A stretch of 64,000 bases of DNA from Tubiluchus corallicola (taxonomy: Eukaryota; Priapulida; Priapulimorpha; Priapulimorphida; Tubiluchidae), in NCBI GenBank assembly GCA_030141605.1, contig JAQGDQ010000034.1, forward strand, positions 732,001 through 796,000, in the 5' to 3' direction. Every line of letters starts with the position of its first letter. Position 1 is the stretch's first letter. The position numbers and the translations under genes were made by a program. Under the pieces are notes generated by a model. That model did no database searches. It worked only from the letters and a program-made list of their open reading frames with translations, and was not told the DNA's origin. Positions 1 to 12,646 of the stretch are shown piece by piece.

Positions 1-368
1 AAATTTGGCATTTTCTAAGTTTGAAAGTGAACCTTTTTAGGCTAAATTTTTTTTAATCTTAATTTGACACGTTTCTTTTTGTGCAGTAGTGTGGCATGAG
101 GTATGTAACAGGGGGATCGCACAGGGCTGCCATCTATAATTTTATTACTTTCTTGTAAATTTGAAGTATTCATATTTTTATGATGATTCTTTTCCCAAAT
201 GGAAGAATTTTGAAGTTGGCCTGTTGGTGCCATTTTGTAGTCGCGCTGCCCCCCTAGCAGCCACTGAATGAAGTATTTTTGTTCGATAGTTTGTAGATTG
301 TTTATGAGGTAAACGTAGTGAAAAATATCTAATAAATAAAATAGTTACAACATAAAAATAAATTTCAG

Positions 369-3300
369 GTTTTACTGCGCATCTTCGGTGATGTTTTGGA
401 GGACGACAGAGAAGCCAAGATGCACGAAAATGTCATCTTCACAATTTTGTCGGAGCGAAAACTTGGACCAAAACTCTACGGCGTGTTTTCACGAGGCCGC
501 CTAGAGGAACACATTCCGGTTAGTACACAACAAACTATTTATTTTTTCTTTACTTTATAGAGCTTCTGCACACAGCAGTATTTCATTATTACATCTATAT
601 AATTTTGTTAAAAAGACTACTGCATTCTTTACATTTTTGCACTAATAAAAATTGTATTTTTTAATAATAGGAGTAAGCATTCTCTACTAGAAAGAGAACT
701 CGAATCTAATGCAAGTTCAGTTTTAAAGATTTTTGAATCATTAATCAAAAGTAGTCTCACAATTATCTAGCATATTACTCCATTTACTACTGCAGTAAAA
801 ACAATAATAATTTGTTTAAAAACGATGCACAGAAATCTCAGCTAAACTGTGTTTGCTGATTGCATAATGTTTCAAACATTTAAAGGAAAACATTAGTTCA
901 GAATAAAGAATGGTCTAAAATATTGAAAGCTACAACAGCTTTTTTTAAATTAGAGCTTAGATTAAATAATATTTACCTCCGATAGTCAAATATTGTTAAA
1001 CTTTCAAAGCTACGCACAGCTAAGTGAATCTACTAAGAATGGCAATGGCGCCTTTTTGTCAGATGATACCAAAAAGGGAAGATGCCTACAACTGTACAAA
1101 CTGTGGTTAGTTTCTGGTGTAAGCAATAGCTGTGTTCGGTTGCAGTTGATTAATTTTCTAAGCTAATTATTCAAATACAAGAAATAATTGCTAACTTTTA
1201 TAGGCAAGACAATGTATATTTTGGACAGTAAATTAAAATGAGTTTGAGTCTAAACAATCGTCCGGTTTTCCTTTAATGATAAAGAACGTATGTGTTAAAG
1301 TGCTGAATCATTCTGATCTATAATTTTAGGTTAGAATTGAATTCAAACTAAAAAACGCTAACATTCGAGGTTAACTTTACTTAAAAATAGAATGTTTATC
1401 ACTTTTTTGGGCCTTAAACTAGCGAAAATTTTTATTTTAGTCTCGGTGCCTTCGCACTGAAGAACTGCAGGATCCAGACTATTCCGCTAGCATTGCCAGG
1501 AAGTTGGCAAGATTGCACCACTTGCACGTTCCCATCTGCAAGACCCCAAAGTGGATCTTTAACATGACAAACAGGTAGGTCATGTACTAGGCTATATCAC
1601 ATGGGTATGGTGAAGAGATACGTCATTGTCGTAATCATAATTTTAAATATTTGAAAAGATCATCGAAGGTCACAAAATTTCTGATAAGAAAATTAGAACT
1701 GCTCTAGTATTATAGTTGTGTAAACTGTTTTCAGAAGCAGTTGCATAAACAGTCTATGCTATGTGAATTTTTGATTATAAGTGGATTTATACGCAAATTT
1801 TTTTGCGGGGCCTTTGCGGGTAAATAATTAATTTTGAAAATTACTTTATATAAATTCTTAAACTAACTTTGACACACTTTTAAATTAACTCGCAGTCTAG
1901 ATGTTAGTTGACCATTTTGACCATACTTGCGTAGCACTGTCTACTTACTTAATGCATTTACTTATATTGATAAATCTGTGCTATAACAATAATCATCGTT
2001 ATCATCATTACTATTATTAATACAGTCATACCACCGTTTTTGAATGTTTCTGTACTCGTACAAATCGGTTTTCGACCAGAACATTCGAGCTGAAATTGCC
2101 TGCGCTTTCGACCAGAATTTTGGTACTCTACCAACTCGAAAGTAGTCACGCACGTGTTTCTGCTAATCATGTCTCCTAAGAAGAGTGCAAGTGACTGTGA
2201 CAAATAAAAATGAAAAACTGCGAGAGCGACTATAAGAATATAAACATAAGAATGGAGTTCGTGTTTCGAGCTCCATGTATGGCATACCGAAATCGATGAT
2301 TCTACCTCCCTCACCCCACCCACATACCTTATGTATGCCATCACACTGCTACCAATACGTAAGGTTTTTTCATGCATAAATAATTATGTTTTTCTTTCTA
2401 AGTAATTCTATTATGTTTTCTTATCAATAATATCGTATCTACTGTTTGAATAAGCATTTTTTGCATTATTATATTTCGTTTTAGTAATACTTTACAGATC
2501 ATTTGGTGCTCGAGAACGGATTATTTGCTTTTACATTATTTCTTATGGGAATAAATGATTCGGTACTCAACCAAATCGGTTTTCAAACACTTTTTAGGAA
2601 CGAATTATGGTCAAAAACAGACGTATAACTGTAAATTGCTTTCCCACTGTGACATTAGACACCGATGACAGCATATTATAAATATTAATTCTCGTCACGA
2701 GTTGTCTGGGTGCTACTGCGTTCGAGGACACGGCATGTCCCACTTGTTGATGCCACACTGTCCACTGCCCCTCCCACGATGCATCATCCCTCAAGTCTAG
2801 AGTTGTATTTGCTAAATCTTTTTGCTGTACATGTATATCTGCATATGTCAGCAGCTGACCCCCTCAGGGCTTTTTTGTCGTTTCAAGGGGGTTACGTAAT
2901 CCTATCGGAAGAGGAGACTCTTGAGGTAATTTTAGTGCACGCGCAAATCCAGTGCAATCTTCTTAATTGTATTTGTTCACTCCAAGGATTCTTCTTCATC
3001 AAATCTGACAGATCATCATTGGATATTCTGTAAGGGCATTTAATATCTAATCATCTTCTAGAGAGACGTCTTTGAAAAGCGTCAATTTCTTTCTGCTGTT
3101 TAATTTTTATTGTCCATACCTCAATATCGCACACATCGTACAGCATCCTACAAAAACACAGGTTCAACTAAAGTTGTAAATATTCGGACTTTGGTTTCAA
3201 GAGAAAGTCTATTGTTTTCACGAACTGTTGTGAGATCTGAATAAGCAGACAATGCAAGAATTTTCTTTCGTTGCATGTCGGCTCTGGTGTCTAACAAATT

Positions 3301-6300
3301 ACCAAGGTATTTACATCATCTATTAATTCTCAATAAAAGTTAATCATTTATATCGTTGCTCTAAGGTTATTATGCTGTTTCAGATGGCTTCATCATATCA
3401 GAGAAAGTCGGGTATTGACTGCTCGCGAGGCCTTAGGAACGGAACCAGTTTTAAACAAACTGCTCAGTTATGACTTTGAGGCGGAGCTACAATATATGAC
3501 GTAAGTGAACAACATTAATCTCTGCATTGCAAATTCACAGTGTGCATATATTTGTTAATGCAGTTTTGCATAGTGGTTGTAAATAAGTTTTAACAGCAAG
3601 CTATCTAGAAAGCTTCATCGAGTTATACAAATGGATAACATTTGTACAAATCACAGTAGATAGGGCAGGTTATAGTGGCTAGTAGAGGTGAGCATGCTGT
3701 ATCAGAAAGCAAAATCGAATCAAATCGAATTGTTGACTTTCGAACTCAGATCAAACTGAACTTCGAATTTCGAGTTTGAATCTAATTCGAATTCAATTTT
3801 AAAAATTTTCAAATAAATAAATTTCATAAATAAAACAAATGCAAATTGCTTGATTTTGTTCTGCAGTGATACACTAATAATTAGTTTGTAAACGGTGCAC
3901 GGAAAGTGCAGCTAAATTGTGCCGATTGCAGGCCATTTCAAACAACGTCGTTGATGTGGTGAATTACTCAAATCCTTGATTTTAGGATTAAAAAACTCAT
4001 TCGAATTGAATTCGAACGTTCGATTTTCACCCCCAATGTCTAGTGATAAGCCACTGCGAATGTGTCATCATTTTCCAGGCTTTCGGTATGTAAAACCAGC
4101 AATGACCAATGTTTACGTAATAAAAAATAGCTTTCGTGGTTTCTGCACAGCTCATGTTTTGAGAATCTTTCGTCACAATACTGAAATTCTAGAACAAAAT
4201 TGCGCGGAGCAGCAACATAGTGAACTAGGTTAAGTAAAAAATATGCCGAAATTGTTTCTTTATGCACTTCAATTTGACAATTGCTTTACCTATATATATA
4301 TATATATATATATATAATGCTATATATATTTCTATCACTGTAAGCCTACAAGCATTCTTGCATGTTCTTAGTCGTCTTTACTGCTTTCCTCAGCATTTCT
4401 GAAGCTGTACAGTAGCATAAGTTCTTGTTGGGACGCATCTTGACATACAGATAATGGCAAAAAAGACGGTTTGATCGGCCTGTCAAATTGACACAGAAAT
4501 GTAATAAAAACTAACCTGATATCATGAATATACAAGATATTTACTGCAGGGCCGACAGAAACACCCCGTGTACATGTTCATCGTTCGTTGTCGTTTGTGT
4601 TTGTTACATCTAAAGGACCAATTGAATGTTATAACATTATGTCAGTTTGATAATTACAGCTGTTAATATACAACTCAAGAATTTAGAAAACATTTTCATG
4701 CACATTTTTTCTTCCTGATTTCATCACTCATTATCTATTATGTTAGTTTCTGAAGAAAAAATTTCTTCAAAAGGATTCCTATCTGCCGATATCTTAAACT
4801 AATCCCATTTTTCTACCATAATTTTCTTTCTATAATGAAATTCTATTTGACTTTAGGTTAAAGCTTGGCGTCTTTGTTCTGCACTTACAAATATTTTCTT
4901 AATTTCAGTACTGTGCCTCGTTAATATATTCATTGCATATCCTTATTTGTTCGTCATTAATACATATGCTCTCTTGTTTTTCAGGCAAACATTGCAGCAT
5001 TCGTCCTCTCCAGTCGTATTCTGTCATAATGATGCACAGGAAGGTAGGATTTTGGCATGTATTTTAAACCCTTCAGGTTGAGTACTTTCAGATGAAATTT
5101 AATATTTCCAGACAATCTTCACAGTTTGATGGGAGAGGAAAAGCGACGAAAATCCAAAATCCTGGTTAAGTTCTCCCTGATGACTCCAGTTGTAGCGTAG
5201 TTGTGTGCGATTTGAACAAAGTGTTTGACCTTGACAAGTCTGTGTTGTTTTAATTGTACTGAAATGTAGCTGATGCAGATTGGTTGTTAAAGTGGTTTAA
5301 TAAAGACGGATTCTACTGCTGAACTTACTTTCCTGTAGCAAATTTATAATATTTCTTCTGCAGGACAACTTCAGAATGGAGTTACAGTTGCGTAACTACC
5401 GCTGTGTTTTGCTCAGTGTTGTTTTTGGCTTGGTTCTCGACTTTGTTTTACAGTGTTGCCGGGTTTCCTTCTATTCAAAATTGCAGAATTGTTGCATGTT
5501 TCTAATTTCCAGTTTCTTTTTAATTGCCAGAGTTTAGGTAAAACTTTCGCAGGCGACAGGTGGTAATTTTGTGCACTATTTCAGGTAACATTCTGCTGCG
5601 AGATAATAAAGGAGAGGTGGACGATCGTCTGATCTTCATCGATTTTGAATATTGTGCGTATAACTATCAGTAAGTTGAACTTAAATTTGTTCTTCATGCT
5701 AGCAGGTTTAAAAAACACTTTGAGTACGTCCCAATCCTGATGTAGATTTGAGAAACTAAACATTGCTTCGTTGAGCGCCATGATGTTTCTTTAAATTCAA
5801 GCGCTGATCGCCCATTCAGTTAGTCAGCCGTAATTACATCATTCTTGTACAGGTGTTCGATATAAGACACCTGTTTACAGGGTACAGAGTTTAACCTTAT
5901 CTTTAGGTTACGCTGACTCTCGAATGTTCGAGTCTCTTCTGTTTAAACATCAGATTGACGTATCTAAACAATAAACAGTAAACACGTAAACATTCACTGT
6001 TGAGAGAAGCGAGTAAACATAGAATAGATTGTGGTTTGTTGTTTCTTTCAGAGCGTTTGACTTGGCGAATCATTTTTGCGAATGGATGTACGATTACAAA
6101 GTCGACGACCCGCCTTTCTACAAGGTGCACGAAGACTTCTTTCCGAGTCGAGACCAACAAGTAATACTTCATCACTTTTAATATTTCATAAGTAGAGAAA
6201 AAGTCTGGTTTTCTTCCTCTACATTTTGTCCGTAAATGTATTATAACTAGGGCTTACTAATGTTATTATACTAGGACCAGACCTCACTCATTATCAAGGA

Positions 6301-9078
6301 TACTCTTCCGACATAAAGTATTACACCCTTTAAGGTGTCATGGCCTCATTCAGATATTTATAAATCCTCCTTCAATAAAAGAAATGGGCATTTAGGTAGA
6401 TAAAACCATTTAGACCACTTAAACCATTTACTAGCTAGACTCGGCTTTCCTTCACTGTGAAACAGAAACCGTGACTGCTCAGCTATTTCCCTTGCTTCCA
6501 AAAAACTTGGTATCAAAGTTGGTAAAGAAAATATAGTTACCATCTGTAGTATTGAAATGTGGATACGGTCGATGAAAAATAGTGTTAGAGGGTTACACTG
6601 CCCTTGATGTGGTTTCTGACTGTCTGTACAGGTTATCTGCTTTATTTGATATCATAAGTTCATCCTTAGTTGCCCAACACCCTAGTCCAATAAACCACAA
6701 ATACCTGTTAGGATTACAGCCGTGATTTTTGAACTTAGCTTTAATCGTGCTAATGTATGCCTGTGTCATATTTCCATGTTATAAAAGCGATGGTTTTGAG
6801 AAGTCTCAGGAAAGTGATGGGCTCTTATAGTGCAGTGAGAATTACTCGAAATGTTTTTCGCCATTGATAAGCAGTGCATGTTTTTGCACTTCACACGTTA
6901 GGCTTGGTTAAGTCTTTGTTTGAGTGATGGTTTGATGGAGACAGTTCATTGTCGTTTCAATGCCATACATTCAAGAAGATAGAACTCGTGAATTTAGCTG
7001 CTGTGGTCACATTCACGTCGATACCAGGCCTTTCCTAACCCATTTGGAACTTTTCCAGTTTAATGAAAGTGTAACCTTCTGAAAGGCTTGCCTTTTTTCG
7101 ACTTTCCGTGTCCGTTTCTAGGCCTCCCTTCTTTGCCAAACGAGCCGCTATCTAGGTTCTGTTTGCCATTCCATTAAATTGTTTCCATCCTCCTGCTTTT
7201 ATAACTTGTTGTTATTCTACACTATTCGGCTGCTCTCAAACAGCTTTGTCCTTGGTCTGTCCAGCTAATGAATAATTGACAATTGATAGCAGATCATGTT
7301 CATTATTTTACGGTTTGGCTTGACAGTGTGGAACTTTATTTGGTAATAAATGTTGCTGCAGTGTTCAATTCTGGCGTATGGTAGACTCTTGATTCAGTGC
7401 CCAAGAATTTGGAAATATCTTGAAATAGTGTCTTGTGCTTTTATATCATTATTTGTAATTCTTAATTAAGGTTAATTATTTATAATTCTTAATTAATGAA
7501 TCTAGTTGGGAGAAATAAAAAGTGAAATAAAAAGATTGCATTTGATCAAAGGTGACATCAAACTTAAACAATATAGTTAAAGCACAAGAAAACGCTTTTC
7601 ATAAATAAGGCTTAAATAATTCATCTTGAAATTTTTTAGCACTTATACGTTGTGTTATTGTATACAGGACTTGTGTTAGCAGTAACACTGTATAAAACTA
7701 GTAAATTTAAACTTGGGGGATGGCAGTCAGGCGCAATCGTTTTTAGGTAAGTCTGTTGAAACAAGTTTGGATAGCATTGTGTAAAGTTTGAAAAACTAAT
7801 CAGAACATTTGAATCGCTAACTAAGCAAACATATAAATTACTTTATATTGTCAATAAGATCAATAATGTGGTCAATAATGAATCAGTGGAACAAAGTGCT
7901 GGGATGACAATGCAGTGCTAGTTTACCAGGTGGCACAAACATTCCAACTACTAGTTCTCTAGTTCAAATCCAGGCTGTTTCAACTCCTCACGTTTCCTGT
8001 CTTTTGAATTGGGTATCAGAATTTAATTATTCGTTGTTTTGTTCCGTCATTCTCTGTATTTTTTGTAGCTACATTTCATACGATCATACCGTGCCGAAGC
8101 AGACCACATATCCAGCAGACACAAACATGCCAATCAGGTTGTGACAATGAACGCTTTACAAGATGAGCAGTCCCTGCTCTGGGAGGTGAAGAGGTTCTGT
8201 CTGGCTTCGCACATGATATGGTGTCTGTGGAGCATCGTTCAAGCCGAGCTTTCAAAAATCGAGTTTGATTATCTGGTACGTTTAAAATAATTTTGAATAT
8301 GTGTTCATAATTGTTGTATGTAAGGATGCGAGGTGGTAACTAGGTCACTTCATCTCAGAATTGCGATAAGCTTCGATGAAGCTGTTGCAGTAATAATAAT
8401 AATAATAATAATAATAAATTTATTTCAAAATCCTAGGTTAACTAGCAAATTTCAAAAGTGTATTGTCAATTTGACTGGATCTGATTTGGGGGGTCAATCC
8501 TTTGCGCATCGAAAGTCTGTTGCTAGCATTAAGCCGCTTTGATAACTTTCAGATGTCATAGTTTTTACGAAACTCGTGTAAATGGTTCTTAAATGTGATC
8601 GTTTGATCGTAGTAACCATTTTGCTGCTACTTTTCATATTTTCCCCTGGACATTCCTGCAGAAAGACTGCTCTTGAAACAAGTTTTTCCCTCGAGCCTCT
8701 TAACTGTGAAATTTATTTGCCAAAAAAGTGTTTGCCTTTTAACTACAATGTCTCTTACATCAAGAAGAGCATTAACAGGCACCGGCAAATTAGTGACAAG
8801 AATTTATTCTTCAAGTCTTATATTTGTATTCCAACTTTTCTGCTGTAGCTCATGACCCCACGTCATGTTTGTGACAATTTTATTTATGTTAAAGTTCAAC
8901 ATACAAAATAATACTAGATGTTCTGATGTCAAGAGATGGTACTGTTGTGTTCCCGTTTGTATCTTTTATTTGTTGGTTTATAAGCTGCTACTATCTCTCA
9001 ATGTTTCAGGGATATTCACATCGTCGACTAGAAGCCTATTTGAAGGTAAAGCAGGAAGTCGTTGCCGGAGAAACTTGA
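369..9078 (+). CDS. CHKA/B: Choline kinase (partial, C-terminal 309 residues, 8 exons)
   Basis: Phosphorylates choline with ATP in the cytosol, the first step of the CDP-choline route to phosphatidylcholine. Coding exons: 369-518, 1441-1574, 3384-3500, 4985-5043, 5585-5669, 6052-6160, 8069-8275 and 9010-9078 (TGA at 9076-9078). All have AG/GT borders and the phases join to one frame of 930 nt. The first visible exon reads VLLRIFGDVL and contains ERKLGPKLYG. Brenner's catalytic motif HNDAQEGN spans the exon 4/5 join, and the second catalytic block is IDFEYCAYNYQAFD followed by NHFCEWMYDY. HNDxQEGN and CEWMYDY are choline kinase rather than ethanolamine kinase signatures. The N-terminal part, including the ATP-binding start, is encoded left of the window (1-368 is intron). 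The last exon ends in GYSHRRLEAYLKVKQE. CHKA versus CHKB cannot be separated because the gene probably predates that duplication. Confidence 0.95.
670..1365. mobile_element. hAT-like MITE interrupted by piggyBac-like MITE A
   Basis: The left part (GTAAGCATTCTCTACTAG..., 670-879) and right part (1277-1365) match the continuous elements at 3685-4037 and 23895-24272, including the GATTGCATAATGTTTCAAAC region. The join in the intact copies corresponds to the insertion site of the TTAA element. Confidence 0.6.
884..1272. mobile_element. piggyBac-like MITE copy A (TTAA-flanked)
   Basis: TTAA precedes the element (880-883) and follows it (1273-1276). The left end AGGAAAA has lost the rest of the inverted repeat; the right end is CCGGTTTTCCT. 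The interior (TTAGTTCAGAATAAAGAATG, GTAAGCAATAGCTGTGTT) is shared with the copies at 20023 and 28745. It sits inside a hAT-like element in a choline kinase intron. Confidence 0.8.
2023..2631. mobile_element. Tc1/mariner-like MITE, copy 1 (reverse orientation)
   Basis: Ends CAGTCATACC and TATAACTG are flanked by TA (2021-2022, 2632-2633). The interior includes TTTTCGACCAGAA and AAATCGGTTTTC motifs, which occur reverse-complemented in the copy at 44866-45357. The frames overlapping it are products of the repeat and not host genes. It lies in a choline kinase intron. Confidence 0.75.
3000..3316 (-). mobile_element. LINE reverse-transcriptase relic
   Basis: The minus strand translates to CKYLGNLLDTRADM, then NNRLSLETKVRIFTTLVEPV, interrupted by stops. 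A later EIDAFQRRLSRR is visible after a frame change. This is the order found at the end of non-LTR retrotransposon ORF2 (KYLG, RLSLETK, LRIF, F..RRL). It is dead and 5'-truncated, in a choline kinase intron. Confidence 0.7.
3685..4037. mobile_element. hAT-like MITE
   Basis: Ends TAGAGGTGAGCAT and TTTTCACCCCCA form short imperfect inverted repeats typical of hAT elements. The flanks GTGGCTAG and ATGTCTAG match partly, as an aged 8-bp target duplication would. The interior is rich in TCGAAT and GAATTCGA motifs. No transposase frame. Confidence 0.55.
4291..4316. repeat. TA dinucleotide microsatellite
   Basis: Thirteen TA units in a choline kinase intron. A shorter TA run occurs at 26481-26495. 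Confidence 0.9.
8391..8418. repeat. AAT microsatellite
   Basis: About nine AAT units in the last choline kinase intron. Confidence 0.9.
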
Positions 9079-12000
9079 ACAGATTCTTGTCAGCAAAGAA
9101 TTCACGGGAGAAAGTGCTAGAACAACAACCAGCGGAGAACTTCTTACCTCGTTTATTCGCTGAAAACCTTGGAGGTACATCATTTATGACCATCGCAAAT
9201 GAAATGTTGCAATCCCAAATTCTGTTATGTGAGGCAAAGATACAATGTGACTGGAACACAAGAACAGTCTAGAACAACCAAATTAATATGGAATGATTTA
9301 TGTAGTAGGTATAAGTACACAATCAGCAAATGCTCGTGTTGCTTGCATCTCGGTAATTTTCCATTTCCGTGTTATCGTAGCTATGCATCTGTGATTCGGA
9401 TAATCTTAAAACATCAAAATTGTGCTGAACCGCTGTCCTTCTGCCTGTAAATCTAGTCATCTATGTATAATTTTTTGATTTTGATCACAGCCTTCCCATC
9501 CATTGTCTTGCTGCATACACGATAGGGAACAATTTCTTTCCTTTCTCAACAAAATGCTTAGATAATTGCTCAGCACCTCCAAATCTGGTACCTTTGCACA
9601 CTCGTGCTGCTCTTCTCACAAGCTCCATATCAGAAAAAATGTAATACTAGCAACCATTGGATGGAATTTAGCAATATTGTCATCCTTAGATCCAACTCTG
9701 TGAACCAGGTCGAATCTCAAGGTGTTGACTATATTTATGTCAGTACCCATGGCATTACCTTCTTCCAGTCTTCGCCTGCAAATTCAGGCACATGTAAAAC
9801 ATTACATTTGATGTTGCTCATTTACCAAACCTTTGCCTGAAAAAGAGATGTCTCGGATACATTTTGCTTGGCTTCAAACTGTTTGAATTTTTCATTAATT
9901 TTGCTATCAATTATGCTGTCAAAACGACCCGCCTGCGTCTTCGTTTTCAGGTGTTCAACTTGTTTTTTTCAATACCAGCAGTGCATCTAGCTTCTCATTT
10001 ATTGTGTCTGTTTTTTGCTCAAGTGAACTCACAGAATTTGGAACTGGCTCGAAGTGACTCTGTTTTTACAATGTCTATCGCAACGTAAATCTGCACAGCC
10101 ACAGAGTTCACTTGCTTCCACCTTTCGTAGCATTGTATTCAGTCTTGGTCAACATGGCACATTTGATCTACCTCACATGAACTGTTACTTCATCTCACTC
10201 CATCTTCACCATCCAATGCGATACTTTTTCACCCTGGACAGCAGGCCCCTGAATTTTTGGCAGTTGTACTTGCATTCATTGAGAAACACTTGAATCCTAC
10301 CAGAAATTGCTGCTAAATGTATACTATTACTACATCAATGATTACAGTTACAATTCTTTTCCTTCGATCGAATTGGAATTTCCTATCCAACTGCGATCAA
10401 AAACCTCTTCACTTAAATGGAAAGTCAAAAACCTCACGTAGAACGAATGTGATAAGATGCGTCATTAAAAATTCACATCACAAAAGCCATTACTAACTAC
10501 ACCAGTCATGAAACCAAACTTGTGTGCATTGACACAGCAACTCAGGACAATCCAGAGGTTGAGGCTGAATGTTTCAGTAATTTTTCAATAGTAGGTGCAA
10601 AATGTGAATTATCTGCTTTTAGATTTAACATATATTGTTACTGAAAGCTGTCATAACTTGTACGTTTAGTGACTGTTTTGAGCTGTGTTCTTCAGGTATG
10701 CAAGTTGAAATTGTATAATATCATTATTATAATTACTCAAGCAAAAGTCCAAATATGTTGACTGAGCTTCAATATGTGTTTTAGTAATGAATGTGTCCAC
10801 CTAAGATTACTGTTGTGGTAGGGCAGTTTGTAAGCGTGGAAATATAACGACACAGAAGTCAGATAACAGCATTGATGTTGCCTATGATATGGACAATCAT
10901 TAGCGGCTATAGGCCCACATTTCTAATTAAATGTTTTGTAATCGGAGTTGTGATATTCTGTGATATTGATTACCAATGCAAATTTATACTATGAAGCATT
11001 ACCAGTACTTTGGTGAAGATTAATGGCATGATTATGTTTATTGAATATCTTACATTAAATGCATAATTGCGCAGGGAGAGCTTGCTAGCAGATGTCGCCC
11101 CAGGGCTGCTTTTGCCATACAATCAAATCTACATAGTTTTTGTATCACACAACATAGCGCCCATTCTTTTTGCTTGAATCTAGCAGTCTCTGTCTGCACA
11201 CGTGTGGCATTTAAATCTATGGTTGAATATATGTAATTAGTACTTAGCTGGGCAGTATCGTTATTAAATGTCATATATAACATTATAAGATAGAAAAATA
11301 AAAAAAACATTTCATATTGCTACTTGGTGAACCTTGATGATATTATGATTATGTTAGATTATTATGATAAGCTAGTCGCCATGCAGTATTTTTATGACAC
11401 ACTTTTTACACAAGTACAAGTTAGCTGCAACATGTCAGCATACAGCATAAAAGCCAGGCCATAATAGGGCAGGACAAAGCCAAACACTCACAGACACCAC
11501 ATGACTTCAAAACAAAAATGTCCACACGAAGAACAACAATATCTCTGTTAATACACTTATACATACTGTAGCTAATCATATCAGAGCCACCTGTAGGCCC
11601 TTTTGTACATAAAATCTTTTTTTGCCTATTTTTGTGCCATTAAACAAAATTGTTGAAGTCTTAGCTTAAAATATTTCATTATGGATTTAAAATTGTAATC
11701 CAGTTTAATCCCAATTTAATAATATCATTACTTTAGTTTTCTATGTAAATATACAAGTGGTCACGTTCGTCATAATTTTTACCAAAGCTTGAATATGAGA
11801 GATGTAATATAGTTTAGTCTGTTTATATATATATTGCTTGTATATTAAATTTTATTGTCATTAAATAGGTGGTTATCTTGCCTGTATCAGACGAAAACAA
11901 TCGAGTCATTTTTTATAATGGAATTATAAACAACTCATCTCAAACATCACGTTACTCGGACAAATCAAAGGTGATAAATTGAGTACATCTTTGTAATATA

Positions 12001-12133
12001 AGTATCCACTCTGAGTTGTCGTAAAAATTGAAACAATTCCAAAGAAATCCTTATAAATTACAAACTTTTTTCGTTTCGTTTTTAATTTGGCATTATGTTT
12101 TTGTATTCGTGTAAATGTCTTATTATAAATAAA
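9079..12133 (+). other. Choline kinase 3' UTR and downstream DNA
   Basis: No coding homology was seen after the choline kinase stop. Candidate polyadenylation signals AATAAA occur at about 11297 and at 12128-12133. The transcript probably ends at one of these, which would give an unusually long 3' UTR of 2.2 to 3.1 kb. Small open frames here are short, A+T-biased and resemble no known family. The exact end is inferred and not seen. Confidence 0.4.
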
Positions 12134-12556
12134 TATTTTCTTGGAATTCTATCTTTGTAATTTTATCTTCAAGTTGTCGTCTCCAATTGTTGAGCAGAAA
12201 CATCGAAATTTTAACTCTGTGATTTTATTTTCAAGCTGTCGTCTCAAATAAGACTTCATAGTTTCGTTGTACATGCAGTTGCTGTAGGTCAAAGGTTAAG
12301 TGAACCACAGCAACGCGTCTTTACTACAACCGTCAATGTGTAGAGCACGTATGTGATGTGTGTAAAGCAAAGCGTCTGCCGCATCAGTTCAACAACTTCA
12401 GTTGTTTTACGTGGACTTTTCTTAATTACGCATTAGTCTGCGTATAGTCATATACTAGCAAGATCTTGCTTGGGAACAAGAAAAAATGGACTACGTAAGA
12501 TTCTAGCTAGCTGTTAAAACTGTTTCCATTATAATAGCAAGAGCTGCTCCTGTAAT

Positions 12557-12646
12557 GTGTTGTCTGGTACACTTAACCTTTCACCTTTTCACGCTCATCA
12601 TCAAACACTGGAACTGTGAAAAGGGTTATTGTTGAGCAGACAACAC
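12557..12646. other. Imperfect foldback between convergent genes
   Basis: GTGTTGTCTG pairs with CAGACAACAC, and inside it CCTTTTCAC pairs with GTGAAAAGG. An RNA from either strand could form a two-part hairpin. It could be a MITE remnant or a structure near the 3' ends. Confidence 0.5.

Noticed and set aside
1958..2377. 139-codon minus-strand frame
   Set aside because: It lies almost entirely within a Tc1/mariner-like MITE and lacks transposase motifs.
8865..9272. 135-codon plus-strand frame overlapping the last choline kinase exon
   Set aside because: It reads the terminal exon in the wrong frame. The correct frame gives GYSHRRLEAYL and a stop at 9078.
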